From: Hyphomonadaceae bacterium
GTDB lineage: Bacteria > Pseudomonadota > Alphaproteobacteria > Caulobacterales > Hyphomonadaceae
DNA length: 64,000 bases
Direction of reading: 5' to 3'
Assembly: GCA_024743315.1 (NCBI GenBank)
Contig: JANSWU010000006.1
Coordinates: 279,416-343,415 of the forward strand
The notes below the pieces were generated by a model that saw only the letters and a program-made list of their open reading frames with translations, was not told the DNA's origin and made no database searches. The translations under genes and the position numbers were made by a program. Below are positions 17,268-26,133 of the stretch, one piece after another. The first letter of the stretch is position 1, and each line of letters begins with the position of its first letter.

Positions 17268-18560
17268 TTATTGGCGCACAGGCGGTTGTTCAGGTGGGGC
17301 TTCGGGCAGTGGCTCAGGCACGACCGCCGCCGCCAAGGGTGGCTCATCGAATGGCGATAATGTGCGCATTGCAGGCGCAGAGGCCGCACTGCTCGATGCC
17401 CCAATATTCGAAGTCAGAAATTCTGCGTCTTCGACGGTCAGCCTGCCATTAGCGACCCCCCGCATGATTTCAGTCCGGGCGCGCTGCATCTCGACCTGCA
17501 TCTCATTCGCGTTCTCGAGCCGCGTAATATAAGTGTCCATAACCTGCTTGCAGCGATCCGACAGAGCCGTCTCGCCTTCCGTATCGACATAGCGCAAATG
17601 CTCGAAACAGAGCTGCACGCCATAGTCGTTCTGGATCAGCGACATGGTGATGTCGCGGACGGCCTGGGCAACCGCGTATGAAGGTGGATAGGCTGGCGTA
17701 GCTGGCCACGACCCCGTCACGCCGCCGGCGCTGGAATCGCGGGCTGAGGGCGCTGTATCCGCGAGGCGATTCGAGGTTTCTTCTGTGGCCGCCGCCGCGG
17801 CTTGTGAGTTCGACAAAGCGCGGCGCCGGGCCCGCAAATCACTGATTTCCTGACCGCGGCGTTCAACCGCTTCGCCGGAGCATCCCGGGGTCTCCGGGCT
17901 GCCAAAACACTGATCGTTCACGCCTTCGAGTACCGCGATTTCATCTTCGACTTGAAGGATTTCGTTCGACAGACGCGTTTGCTCCGCAGAAGCGATCGCG
18001 GCGCGTTGCAAATATTGCTCGCGAAAGTCCATGCCGCTGCCCGAAGAGGCGCTGACCACGGCATCGCCGCCTTTGACTGCGCCGGTGAGCTGCTCGATTG
18101 CAAGGAGTGCAATCATATTGGTCTGGAACCGTCGCAGCATGATCGAATACTGCTCCTCGGACAGGCCGTTCATATAAGCTTCGCAGACGCGGTAGAATCC
18201 GTCACGCAGCGTCTGAATGGTCTGTGTCCGCAAACCGATATTTGCAGCGGCTTCAGATACACCGCCCTCCGCCGATACCGCATTGGAAATATCTGAGACG
18301 CTGACACCGGCCTGAGCGGCAATCGCGGACAGCGCGTCTGGCGCGGGTTCGGCGCAAACAACACGAATATCTTTGTCAGATCTCTTATTCGACAGGACCG
18401 CCCGCTGCTCGGCGTCAATGAACACTCCGGCCGGTGCAAATCCTTTTCCATTCAGCCCAGACCCCAGCGTCTCTTTCTTATTGACGGCGGCGAGATTTCC
18501 CACCGACGCGCACGCCGAAAGGCAGAGTGCGCTGAGCGCCAACATGCTGATACGAAACAT
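17268..18560 (-). CDS. Hypothetical lipoprotein upstream of the caspase-like gene
   Basis: A 430-residue lipoprotein with signal MFRISMLALSALCLSAC and lipobox LSAC at about residue 17. The mature part is largely helical. It has an Ala-rich region with two short helices, a coiled-coil-like stretch at about 190-255 (LSNEILQVEDEIAVLEG, RRGQEISDLRARRRALSNSQ), a low-complexity segment, then a helical domain with several Cys (about 310-385), and a Pro-rich tail. A very strong ribosome binding site (GGAGGAGG) precedes the ATG. I recognise no family. The same-strand caspase-FGE gene downstream suggests a functional pair in the envelope, but the 143-nt gap allows independent promoters. Confidence 0.75.
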   Translation of the reverse strand: MFRISMLALSALCLSACASVGNLAAVNKKETLGSGLNGKGFAPAGVFIDAEQRAVLSNKRSDKDIRVVCAEPAPDALSAIAAQAGVSVSDISNAVSAEGGVSEAAANIGLRTQTIQTLRDGFYRVCEAYMNGLSEEQYSIMLRRFQTNMIALLAIEQLTGAVKGGDAVVSASSGSGMDFREQYLQRAAIASAEQTRLSNEILQVEDEIAVLEGVNDQCFGSPETPGCSGEAVERRGQEISDLRARRRALSNSQAAAAATEETSNRLADTAPSARDSSAGGVTGSWPATPAYPPSYAVAQAVRDITMSLIQNDYGVQLCFEHLRYVDTEGETALSDRCKQVMDTYITRLENANEMQVEMQRARTEIMRGVANGRLTVEDAEFLTSNIGASSSAASAPAMRTLSPFDEPPLAAAVVPEPLPEAPPEQPPVRQ

Positions 18561-18636
18561 AACGTCCTCCTCCGAATTGGGAGAGGACGCGAGATTATGA
18601 ATTTAGTCAAGCTGGACAGTGCCTTATAGGGGAATC

Positions 18637-19347
18637 TTAAGGCAGCGCATCAAACCACAGTTGAAGCGCCTGTGTCTCCCGCAGGCGATTGGCGCGAACC
18701 TGCATTGCTTCGGCATCTTCACCCCATTGCTCGATTTGCCAGTCTTCATCCACACACGAAGCGGATAAAGCCTGTCCGGCATCCAGCGCCCCGCGCTCCA
18801 CCGCCAGCGCGAGAACGGCTGAGCCCAAAAGACTGCAGCCCCATGTCAGCGCCGTGAGCCGAAAATCATCAAGCCCGAGCGCATAGTCTCTGACGGCATC
18901 CAGGCTTGCTTGCGGTTGCGGGCTCGCCATCAACCCTATTACGGGCACAAGAACGACCCCAAGTTCCTTACCAACCCATTCGCGCCAGGGCTGCCACGCC
19001 GCCTCTTGTCGTTCGCGCAGCTCGCTCGGCGTTTCGGCAAGATAACAGGTCACGTCGGTGCCGGCATATCGCGACAGCTCATCCGCCAAGTCTGCTCGTG
19101 TTTCAGGCGTTCGATCCAAAGCGACATTGGCGAGGCGGGTGAGGGTCATACCTTGCAGATCGAGGATTTCGCCTTGAGTGTGCCACTCATGCGCGATGGC
19201 GCCGGCCAGCGCCTCGCTGGGCAGGATAAGCGGGGCTTTCGCGGGCGTCTTGATCGGTCGGCCATCAAGCTCGACCGCGAACCCGGCTTCAGAGGGTGCA
19301 ACCGAAGCCACTTTGTAAAAACGCTTTGGCAATGTGACTTTGTCCAT
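18637..19347 (-). CDS. ATP12 family F1-ATPase assembly chaperone
   Basis: A 236-residue protein matching ATP12: MDKVTLPKRFYKVASV at the N-terminus, the FAVELDGRPIKTPAKAPLILP block, then HEWHTQGEILDLQGMTLTRLAN, and ALTWGCSLLGSAVLALAV near residue 165. In mitochondria ATP12 binds unassembled alpha subunit of F1; alphaproteobacteria carry the homologue. It is the last gene of a five-gene same-strand operon, and its ATG overlaps the HAD gene's stop by one base. No clear terminator is visible in the 76 nt that separate it from the upstream lipoprotein of the caspase locus. Confidence 0.93.
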   Translation of the reverse strand: MDKVTLPKRFYKVASVAPSEAGFAVELDGRPIKTPAKAPLILPSEALAGAIAHEWHTQGEILDLQGMTLTRLANVALDRTPETRADLADELSRYAGTDVTCYLAETPSELRERQEAAWQPWREWVGKELGVVLVPVIGLMASPQPQASLDAVRDYALGLDDFRLTALTWGCSLLGSAVLALAVERGALDAGQALSASCVDEDWQIEQWGEDAEAMQVRANRLRETQALQLWFDALP

Positions 19348-20015
19348 CAGGCCACCTGTGCTGCAAATTGATCAAGGCTGGTATTCAGCGTGGTGAAATC
19401 ATGATGAATTTCGTGTGCGCCAACTTGGCTAAGTTCCTGTGCCTCGCCGAACCCCCAACTGACGCCAAGCGTGCGAATCCCAGCGTTCAATCCCATGCGG
19501 ATATCATGCACCGCGTCGCCAATGATCAGAGATTGATGCGGCTCTGCCCCGAGCGCCGCCATCGCTTGTTCGCACATGAAGGGGTGCGGCTTGCCGGGCC
19601 CATCATCAGCACACCAGATTGTATCGAAATAGTCTTCCAGCGGATGCATCTCAAAAATGGCGCGGATCCCGCGATGCGATTTACCGGTGGCCATCGCGAT
19701 CAACCAGCCATCTTGAGCCAGCCGATCGAGGGTCTCCTGCGCGCCTTCATAGAGCGGCTCTTTGAAATCCGCTTCCGCCCGCCGCGCCACAAAGGCCTGG
19801 CGATAGGCTTCGGTGAGCTTTGGAATATCCGTGCCTTCCGGCGCCAGGGTTCGGCAGGCTTCTTCCAAGCCAAGGCCAACAATCTTGCGGGTTTGCTCAT
19901 AGGACGGCGGCGACAAATCCATGGATTCGAAACACCGCTCCATGGCGGTTTGGATCACCTCGCGGCTGTCCACGATGGTGCCGTCCATATCCCAGATGGC
20001 GAGTTTGAGAGTCAT
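19347..20015 (-). CDS. HAD-superfamily hydrolase (phosphatase-like)
   Basis: A 222-residue haloacid dehalogenase-fold protein. Motif I is IWDMDGTIVDS near residue 7 with the nucleophile Asp; motif II is IAMATGKSHRG near residue 110; motif III/IV is the Lys in GPGKPHPF and the acidic pair in LIIGDAVHDIRMG near residue 170. A helical cap lies between motifs I and II, as in phosphoglycolate phosphatase/Gph-like enzymes. The substrate cannot be assigned. It sits 9 nt after DUF4345 and overlaps ATP12 by one base, so it is co-transcribed. Confidence 0.88.
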   Translation of the reverse strand: MTLKLAIWDMDGTIVDSREVIQTAMERCFESMDLSPPSYEQTRKIVGLGLEEACRTLAPEGTDIPKLTEAYRQAFVARRAEADFKEPLYEGAQETLDRLAQDGWLIAMATGKSHRGIRAIFEMHPLEDYFDTIWCADDGPGKPHPFMCEQAMAALGAEPHQSLIIGDAVHDIRMGLNAGIRTLGVSWGFGEAQELSQVGAHEIHHDFTTLNTSLDQFAAQVA

Positions 20016-20024
20016 GCGCGCCGT

Positions 20025-20411
20025 TTAGGCGGCAGCGGCTTTTCTCGCAACCAGTCTTTGCCAGATCAGGAAGAGCGGCACGCTGAGTTCGATGATCATG
20101 CCGGCAAATTGGCGATCCATACCAGGCCCAATGGTGGAATACGACAAGTAGCGCGCCAGCCCGCCCAGAAAAATGGCGGCGCAAATGAAAGCCAGCAGAG
20201 GGCCTTGCGTTTCAACGTTGGGTATGGCCCACCAGATCAACATGGTGACCAACAGATAGATGGCCGACAAATACCGAAACTGATTGTCGAGCGCAGCAGA
20301 GAATCCGCCTTCCGGCATATATGCCGCGGCGCCATTCAGGATCCCTGTCACGGCAAAGAAAAGCGGCACGAGAGAGAATATCCCGAGCGCGATTTGTAAC
20401 CCCAATTTCAT
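20025..20411 (-). CDS. DUF4345 family membrane protein
   Basis: A 128-residue protein with four hydrophobic helices (about 5-30, 45-62, 70-90 and 100-118). It carries the DUF4345 hallmark segment DNQFRYLSAIYLLVTMLIWWAIPNVE and GGLARYLS. Function is unknown. It lies in the middle of the operon, 3 nt after the SDR gene and 9 nt before the HAD gene. Confidence 0.88.
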   Translation of the reverse strand: MKLGLQIALGIFSLVPLFFAVTGILNGAAAYMPEGGFSAALDNQFRYLSAIYLLVTMLIWWAIPNVETQGPLLAFICAAIFLGGLARYLSYSTIGPGMDRQFAGMIIELSVPLFLIWQRLVARKAAAA

Positions 20412-20414
20412 CGA

Positions 20415-21224
20415 TCAAACCTCCACGATGCTGGACGAGATCTCCTCTGCGCGGGTTTCAAACGCCGCCTTGGTCTCGCCGCCATCGGTGGCACAGACCA
20501 GATAGCCGCCGCCTTGTCCAATCTTGCTCATGATCGCCGGCCACATGACTTCCGGGCGCTTGGCCTCGTCCCACATTTTGGAAATGGAAGGGTCCATATG
20601 TCGAACGCCGCCAAACCGGTCCGGGCGGGCTTTCGCCCCGTCCCAGATCTTGGTGTTGAGCAAGCCGGGGCAAAGGATCGTGGTGTCAATGCCCTGCCCG
20701 GCCAGTTCGCCGCGCAGAGCCTCCCCCACCGCAAAGGTGCCGTGCTTGGTCGTCGCATAAAGCGGAAAATCGCCCTCAGGAGACCTGAGCGATGCCGACG
20801 AAGCTGTGATCCCGACATGGCGGGGTCCCTCAGCGTCTGCCATCAGGGGCACAAAGGCCTGCGCCGTCCAGATCACGCCCCGAACATTGACGTCAAAGCC
20901 CCATTCGATGGCCTTGGCTTTGCCGGTGAGGATCGGCGAGCCAACCCCGACCCCAGCATTGATCCAGAGCAGGCTGAGCGGTCCGTGGGCTTTCGCCGCT
21001 TCGGCTGCCGCCAGGCAGGCATCGCGGTCCGAAACGTCAAAGACCAGCGGAAACGCACCATCGCCAAGCTCCCCTGCAACACGCTCTGCCGCCTCTGCGC
21101 GAATGTCCTGCACGCCGACCCGCAAGCCCGCCTCGGCCAGCTTCCGCGCCAGCATTTCACCAATCCCGTCCCCTGCCCCGGTCACGATGGCGAGTTTGTC
21201 CTTATAGGCGCTCAGGTCAGTCAT
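20415..21224 (-). CDS. Short-chain dehydrogenase/reductase (SDR)
   Basis: A 269-residue classical SDR. The cofactor motif is VTGAGDGIGEMLA near residue 14 (TGxxxGxG), and the catalytic set is Ser in ASSASL and YATTK (YxxxK) near residue 157. NAG is replaced by NAG in LLWINAGVGVG, which is normal. The first residues after strand 2 (VQDIRAEA) with an Asp suggest NAD(H) preference. The substrate is unknown. Its start overlaps the stop of the upstream lipoprotein gene by 8 nt, so the two are translationally coupled. Confidence 0.88.
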   Translation of the reverse strand: MTDLSAYKDKLAIVTGAGDGIGEMLARKLAEAGLRVGVQDIRAEAAERVAGELGDGAFPLVFDVSDRDACLAAAEAAKAHGPLSLLWINAGVGVGSPILTGKAKAIEWGFDVNVRGVIWTAQAFVPLMADAEGPRHVGITASSASLRSPEGDFPLYATTKHGTFAVGEALRGELAGQGIDTTILCPGLLNTKIWDGAKARPDRFGGVRHMDPSISKMWDEAKRPEVMWPAIMSKIGQGGGYLVCATDGGETKAAFETRAEEISSSIVEV

Positions 21225-22560
21225 TCTCGGGGATCCTTACCAAATCATGCGGGCCGCGCATCACGGCCTGGGTTTTGTTTTGCGCGATCAATTGGCCATC
21301 CTCAATCGAAAAGAAATCTATAAAGCCGCGTAAGCGATCCGGGCCTTTGCGGCGATGGAAGGTGGCAACCGCGAGATTGGTTCCGGTCTCGTCGAAAATT
21401 ACGTCTTCCGGGAGCACGCCTGAGGCGCGGATCTCGTCCAGTTTCTCAATCGCGCCGGTCTCGGGATCTAGTGAAAGCAGCATCAATGAATATTGCCGTC
21501 GATGTGGCCAGAAGGCGAGCGGCGGTAATTGCGGTAGATAGGTCCGCTCCATGGCAATCGAAGCGATCAGCGTCCCATCATCTGAGAGCTCAACGCCTTC
21601 CGCGAACCGGCCAACTCGAACCTGATCAATCACGCGGGCAGGTGTGGTATCCGACGCCGGCGCGATTGAGAAGACTTGTCCGCCGCGCTGGGTCAGCATG
21701 GCGATGGAGGAGTCATAAGCATTTACATCCGTGACGATCAGGTGTTTGCCATTCGGGGTCCATTTCATCGTCGAGAGACGCACGCCAAATTCGATCGGGT
21801 CGCCAATCTTCTCGACTTCTTGCGGTCGCTGGTCGAGATCCAGGATCATGCGATAGAATTGTACGCGCTTATTCCCGATATTGGCGGCAAAAGTGACACC
21901 GTCTGGCGCGACGACGATCGTGCGAACACGCTTCTCCGCGTCTTCCGGCAAGTAAGGTGCTTCGAGATCAAACACCCGGCGATCCTCGACCGTGCCGTCT
22001 GGCAACACTGAAAACGTAACCAGTTCCGCGCCTGTGTCTTCAGTCGCGATATAGAGCAGCGGGAAAGCCTCCGGCGCTTCTACCGATTGAGGGACTGAGC
22101 CAATGGCTTCGACCATCTGGTGCTGGACCAGTTCGGTCTCATCGACCGCAAACACGAATAGCCGCGAGGCGGCTGGCATGTCGTAATAGACATTCTCGAC
22201 CTGCTCGATGCCGGGGTCGAGATCGCCTCGCGTTTCAACGACATAGGCAAACCGGCCATCTGGCGAGATATCGAGAATTTGCGGCCAGGAAATCACGGAA
22301 TTGGGCGCTGCAACCGCCGCTTTTGGCTGACCCGCTTCAAACAGCGTCAATTCATCCTGCATACCTGGAAACGGTTCCAGTCGGTTATCGGCATAAGCGG
22401 TGCCTGCCATACTGGCATCCGAAAGCGCCAGGAAGCGCCCCTCAAACGTCCCGGGCGTCTCTGCAAAGCCCGGATCATCACTCGAAAAGTCTCCGAGCGA
22501 CGCGCATGCGGCGAGGCCAATCACAAGACCGCCTGACAGGCCCCATCTCAACATCGACAT
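21217..22560 (-). CDS. Putative lipoprotein, WD40/beta-propeller-like
   Basis: A 447-residue protein from the ATG at 22560, which has GGAG at 7 nt; an in-frame TTG at 22572 is a poorer start. The signal ends in lipobox GLAAC near residue 20. The mature part shows repeated strand patterns with propeller-like turns (ISPDGRFAYVVETRGD, VVAPDGVTFAANIGNKRV, WTPNGKHLIVTDVNAYDSSI, LSDDGTLIASIAMERTY, FDETGTNLAVATFHRRKG), as in surface or periplasmic beta-propeller proteins. No enzymatic motif is seen. It is the first gene of the five-gene operon, opposite a TetR regulator. Confidence 0.75.
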   Translation of the reverse strand: MSMLRWGLSGGLVIGLAACASLGDFSSDDPGFAETPGTFEGRFLALSDASMAGTAYADNRLEPFPGMQDELTLFEAGQPKAAVAAPNSVISWPQILDISPDGRFAYVVETRGDLDPGIEQVENVYYDMPAASRLFVFAVDETELVQHQMVEAIGSVPQSVEAPEAFPLLYIATEDTGAELVTFSVLPDGTVEDRRVFDLEAPYLPEDAEKRVRTIVVAPDGVTFAANIGNKRVQFYRMILDLDQRPQEVEKIGDPIEFGVRLSTMKWTPNGKHLIVTDVNAYDSSIAMLTQRGGQVFSIAPASDTTPARVIDQVRVGRFAEGVELSDDGTLIASIAMERTYLPQLPPLAFWPHRRQYSLMLLSLDPETGAIEKLDEIRASGVLPEDVIFDETGTNLAVATFHRRKGPDRLRGFIDFFSIEDGQLIAQNKTQAVMRGPHDLVRIPEND

Positions 22561-22586
22561 ATCTATCTCCAAATCTCTTTCCCTAT

Positions 22587-22616
22587 CGAAAATGAACCTT
22601 TTCGTTTACAAGTCAA
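22587..22616 (-). promoter_or_regulatory. Promoter and TetR-type operator candidate for the five-gene operon
   Basis: On the minus strand TTGACT (22616-22611) and ATTTTC (22593-22588) are spaced by 17 nt, a plausible -35/-10 pair 28 nt upstream of the lipoprotein ATG. A perfect inverted repeat CGAAAA-N6-TTTTCG (22587-22604) overlaps the -10 and spacer. The TetR gene starts just beyond it, so a repressor controlling both directions is likely. Confidence 0.45.
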
Positions 22617-22639
22617 GGGAATTGCGCGACTTTGTGTCT

Positions 22640-23266
22640 ATGACGCTGGAAGACTTCAGAAAAAATCGCTCTCAAGCGAAGCAAGCGGCGATCCTGGACG
22701 CTGCGATGGCGCTGTTCCGGCAAGCCGGATTCGCGGGCGCGAGCATGGAAGATATCGCCAAGAAAGCTGCGGTTTCGACGGCCACCCTGTACCGGCACTT
22801 CCGCTCAAAGACCGCCCTGTTCGAAGCAGTGGCGACGGCCAGCATCGAAGCATTGGAAACGCAGATCAGCCAAATCAATAGCACGGACCCGCGCACCCGT
22901 CTCAGCGCCCTTGCCCATGCTTATGCTGGGCTTCTGGCGCAGCCAAATACGATTGGATTGATGCGAATGCTGGTCTCGGAGACCGGACGCGATTCCGACT
23001 TGGCCACCTGGTTTTACAACGCCATTAAGTCGCGGCTTGGAGATCATTTCGACCGCGCCGTTCAAGATTTGGACAAAGTTGGTCTGCTCGCAGAAGCGAC
23101 GTTTGAGGTTGCGCCAGGACAGCTCCAAGGCATGATCGAGCACGCCATCCTGATGCGCGGGCTCATTCTTGGCGATGAAGCCGGGCCGGCTGCACCCGTA
23201 GAGCAACTCGCGGAAGACGCGCTGCGGACTTGGTCAGCGCGATGGATGAACGCGTCAGGGATATAG
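22640..23266 (+). CDS. TetR/AcrR family transcriptional regulator
   Basis: A 208-residue regulator from the ATG at 22640. An ATG at 22592 would add 16 residues but lies within the palindromic operator candidate. The N-terminal helix-turn-helix is complete (AILDAAMALFRQAGFAGASMEDIAKKAAVSTATLYRHFRSKTALFEAV). The C-terminal ligand domain has an AefR-like look (ALAHAYAGLLAQPNTIGLMRMLVSETGR). It is divergent from the five-gene lipoprotein-SDR-DUF4345-HAD-ATP12 operon, which it probably represses along with itself. Its 3' end overlaps pdxH convergently by 12 nt. The inducer is unknown. Confidence 0.88.
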   Translation: MTLEDFRKNRSQAKQAAILDAAMALFRQAGFAGASMEDIAKKAAVSTATLYRHFRSKTALFEAVATASIEALETQISQINSTDPRTRLSALAHAYAGLLAQPNTIGLMRMLVSETGRDSDLATWFYNAIKSRLGDHFDRAVQDLDKVGLLAEATFEVAPGQLQGMIEHAILMRGLILGDEAGPAAPVEQLAEDALRTWSARWMNASGI

Positions 23267-23920
23267 CCGCGTCTGCGTCCACGTCTCTCCCGATCGGATC
23301 AATTTGAGGCGATCATGCATGCGAAAGGCCTGATCCTGCCAGAATTCAAATTCGACCGGTTTCAGGCAATAGCCGCCCCAGTGCTCGGGGCGCGGAATAT
23401 CATCATCATCGCCATAGATGGCGCTGATTTCGGCGACCCGTTGATTGAAGGTCTCTCGATCATCGAGCGGGCGTGACTGGTCAGACGCAATCGCCGCGAT
23501 CCGCGATTGCGGCGCGCGTTGGCTGAAATAGGTGTCAGACTGCTCAGACGTGCTTTTCGAAATCGCACCGCGAATACGGACCTGACGGCGCAGGCTCTTC
23601 CAATGAAAACAAAGAGCGGCCTTGGGGTGCGCGGCAAGCTGCTGGCCCTTGGCGCTGTCATAATTGGTGTAGAATTGCAGGCCATCCTCTGCATCAAGCC
23701 CGCGCAGCAGGACAATGCGGACATCCGGCAATCCATCGGCATCGACTGTGGCGAGCGACATGGCGGTCGGATCATTCGGTTCACTCGCATTGGCGTCCTG
23801 CAGCCAGGCCTCCAGTAAACCGAATGGGTTATCCGTGTCCGGGATCAGCGGGCGGTCGCCCTCGGCCGCATAATCAGCCGCACTGGGTGACTTTGGGATG
23901 GAAACGGGAACATCAGTCAT
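23255..23920 (-). CDS. pdxH: Pyridoxamine 5'-phosphate oxidase
   Basis: A 221-residue FMN enzyme from the ATG at 23920; sequence upstream of this start is not PdxH-like. It oxidises pyridoxamine or pyridoxine 5'-phosphate to pyridoxal phosphate. Visible family motifs are [71 protein letters not shown], and the C-terminal [14 protein letters not shown]...WTQTRLYP, which bind FMN and PLP. It is divergent from aroC across a 93-nt gap and convergent with the TetR gene. Confidence 0.95.
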   Translation of the reverse strand: MTDVPVSIPKSPSAADYAAEGDRPLIPDTDNPFGLLEAWLQDANASEPNDPTAMSLATVDADGLPDVRIVLLRGLDAEDGLQFYTNYDSAKGQQLAAHPKAALCFHWKSLRRQVRIRGAISKSTSEQSDTYFSQRAPQSRIAAIASDQSRPLDDRETFNQRVAEISAIYGDDDDIPRPEHWGGYCLKPVEFEFWQDQAFRMHDRLKLIRSGETWTQTRLYP

Positions 23921-24013
23921 GGTGAGATCTTTTTTGGCGCAGTCTTTAGGGGTTTGGCAGGTTCGGGTTTTGCATATAGGACACCGCCAGAAATAAACTA
24001 CGGACTTGCCCGC

Positions 24014-25105
24014 ATGTCGCATAACACATTTGGACACATGTTTCGCGTCACGACTTGGGGCGAAAGCCACGGGCTCGCTTTGGGCTGCGTCGTCGATGGC
24101 TGTCCGCCAGGCTTGCCGCTGGACGCGGCCTGGGTGCAGGGCTTTCTCGACAAGCGCCGTCCGGGCACCAGCCGCTTCGTCACCCAACGCCGCGAGCCCG
24201 ACCAGGTGAGAATCCTCTCAGGCGTGTTCGAGGATGATCGTACCGATGGAAAAGTTACGACCGGCACGCCGATCAGCCTGATGATCGAGAATGTCGACCA
24301 GCGTTCAAAAGACTACTCGGAAATTCGCGACCGCTATCGTCCGGGCCATGCCGATTACACCTATGACCAAAAATATGGCGTCCGCGACTATCGAGGCGGC
24401 GGTCGCAGCTCAGCCCGCGAAACCGCCGCGCGTGTTGCGGCTGGTGCTGTAGCCCGGCGGGTGCTCGGCGAGGACATCCAGATCCGTGGTGCCGTAGTCC
24501 AGATCGGCGAACATGCGATTGATCGCAGCACTTGGGATTGGGACATCACCGGTGACAATCCGTTCTGGTGCCCGGATGCGGACATGGCCGCGAAATGGGA
24601 AACCTATCTCGATGACGTGCGCAAGGCGGGGTCGTCTGTTGGCGCAATAGTCGAAGTTCAAGCCTCCGGCGTTCCCGCCGGATGGGGCGCCCCGGTCTAT
24701 GGCAAGCTTGATAGCGAGCTCGCCATGGCGATGATGAGCATCAATGCCGCCAAAGGCGTGGAAATTGGCGCGGGCTTCTCAGCCGCCGCCTTCACCGGCG
24801 AGCAGAATGCCGATGAAATGCGCATGGGCAATGACGGTGTACGATTCCTCTCGAACAATAATGGCGGTATGGCTGGCGGGCTTTCGACCGGACAGGACCT
24901 GATCGTCCGCGTCGCGATCAAACCCACTTCCTCTATTCTGACCGAAACCAGATCGGTGACGCGGGATGGCCAAGAAGTCGATGTCCGCACCAAAGGCCGC
25001 CACGATCCTTGTGTCGGCATCCGCGCCGTACCCGTCGCTGAAGCGATGATGGCTTGTGTCCTCGCCGATGCAAAATTGCGACACCGCGGCCAGATTGGCA
25101 GCTAG
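24014..25105 (+). CDS. aroC: Chorismate synthase
   Basis: A 363-residue enzyme from the ATG at 24014 ([20 protein letters not shown]). It eliminates phosphate from EPSP to form chorismate, the last shikimate-pathway step, using reduced FMN. Signature blocks are [18 protein letters not shown], the [19 protein letters not shown] block near residue 130, and [29 protein letters not shown] near residue 275, and [17 protein letters not shown] near the C-terminus. It is monocistronic and divergent from pdxH. Confidence 0.97.
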   Translation: MSHNTFGHMFRVTTWGESHGLALGCVVDGCPPGLPLDAAWVQGFLDKRRPGTSRFVTQRREPDQVRILSGVFEDDRTDGKVTTGTPISLMIENVDQRSKDYSEIRDRYRPGHADYTYDQKYGVRDYRGGGRSSARETAARVAAGAVARRVLGEDIQIRGAVVQIGEHAIDRSTWDWDITGDNPFWCPDADMAAKWETYLDDVRKAGSSVGAIVEVQASGVPAGWGAPVYGKLDSELAMAMMSINAAKGVEIGAGFSAAAFTGEQNADEMRMGNDGVRFLSNNNGGMAGGLSTGQDLIVRVAIKPTSSILTETRSVTRDGQEVDVRTKGRHDPCVGIRAVPVAEAMMACVLADAKLRHRGQIGS

Positions 25106-25178
25106 GCCTGCAGCCCAACCATAGTTCAGTCACAATTTCACAGTCATGACGCGCGCCATGAATAAAGGAGCTACAATC

Positions 25179-25952
25179 ATGACTTTCTCCCAGTATCTGA
25201 AACTTGCCGCCTTTGCAGGCGCAATGACCATCGCCCTGCCCGCACATGCGCAGGACGAAACCTCAAACGGCTGGAGCGGCGAAGGCTCGCTGAGTGCCGG
25301 CGTCACCACCGGCAATACCGAAACCACCGATCTTGGGCTCGGCGTTGATGTCGCCCGTGAGATGAATGTCTGGACCATCGGCCTGCAAGCCACCGCCGAT
25401 TACGGTGAGACCGATGGCGCAGAGACCAAGAACCGGATCTTCCTCGGCTCGAACCTTGATCGCCAGATCAATGACCGCCTATTCGGATTTGGACAGCTGT
25501 CTTACGAGCGCGACGAATTCTCGGGCTTTGAATCGCGCGCCTTTATCGGGGCAGGTCTCGGCTATGACGTCATTGCTAGCGATGCCACGCAGTGGACCGT
25601 TCGCGGCGGTCCCGGTCTCAAGATTGATGAGATTGAAGCGGTGCTCGATATGACTGTGACGCCGGCCACTGTGCTGAGCCCAGCCACCACGGAAGAGTCG
25701 TTCGGTGCGACAGCACAATCCAATTTCGCGCATGCGTTCAATGACAATGTCGCGTTCACCAATGACACATCAGTGCTGTACGCCGATACGTCGACCCAGA
25801 TCGGCAACATTGCCGCGATCACAGCGACTCTGACCGACACGCTGTCGGCCCGCGTGTCCTTCGAGGTGCGCCATGACACCAATCCGGTCATGGGCTTCGA
25901 AGATACCGACACGATCAGTCGTGTCTCACTGGTTTACGGCTTCGGCAAGTAA
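25179..25952 (+). CDS. DUF481 family outer-membrane beta-barrel protein
   Basis: A 257-residue precursor. The ATG at 25179 has an excellent AAAGGAG at 9-10 nt; an upstream ATG at 25146 is less likely. A signal peptide ends at AHAQ near residue 25. The mature part is alternating beta strands with the DUF481/YdiY opening GWSGEGSLSAGVTTGNTETTDLGLG, an internal YERDEFSGFESRAFIGAGLGYDV block and a C-terminal strand ending VYGFGK, consistent with an outer-membrane barrel. The role is unknown; the E. coli relative YdiY responds to acid. Confidence 0.85.
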   Translation: MTFSQYLKLAAFAGAMTIALPAHAQDETSNGWSGEGSLSAGVTTGNTETTDLGLGVDVAREMNVWTIGLQATADYGETDGAETKNRIFLGSNLDRQINDRLFGFGQLSYERDEFSGFESRAFIGAGLGYDVIASDATQWTVRGGPGLKIDEIEAVLDMTVTPATVLSPATTEESFGATAQSNFAHAFNDNVAFTNDTSVLYADTSTQIGNIAAITATLTDTLSARVSFEVRHDTNPVMGFEDTDTISRVSLVYGFGK

Positions 25953-25966
25953 ACTCAGAAGCCCCC

Positions 25967-26122
25967 AGCACTTTTGAACCAGCGTTCTGCCCAGCTTGTC
26001 TGGGCAGTCCATCACGAAAATGCCCCATCGGACCGGGAGAGATCGGATCTCTTCCGGTCCCAGTGGCAAGCCCGGATGTTGGCCCCCACGGACAAGCCGT
26101 AGGGAGCACTTTAGGAGGGTTC
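25967..26122. other. Hairpin-rich intergenic segment bounded by an 8-bp direct repeat
   Basis: The 181-nt gap between the convergent DUF481 and GNAT genes contains three hairpins: a perfect 8-bp stem CTGCCCAG/CTGGGCAG (25987-26007), a 15-nt arm pair (26030-26044 with 26046-26060, one G-U pair), and CCCCACGG/CCGTAGGG (26084-26104, one mismatch). GAACC (25976-25980) and GGTTC (26118-26122) could close the whole domain. AGCACTTT occurs on both sides (25967-25974, 26105-26112). It may be a structured RNA or a small non-coding insertion with target duplication. No T-run terminator is present. Confidence 0.5.
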
Positions 26123-26133
26123 AGGCTGACACC

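Noticed and set aside
19368..20399. 343-codon plus-strand frame opposite the HAD and DUF4345 genes
   Set aside because: It overlaps two conserved minus-strand genes, has no family pattern, and arises from GC-rich third positions on the other strand.
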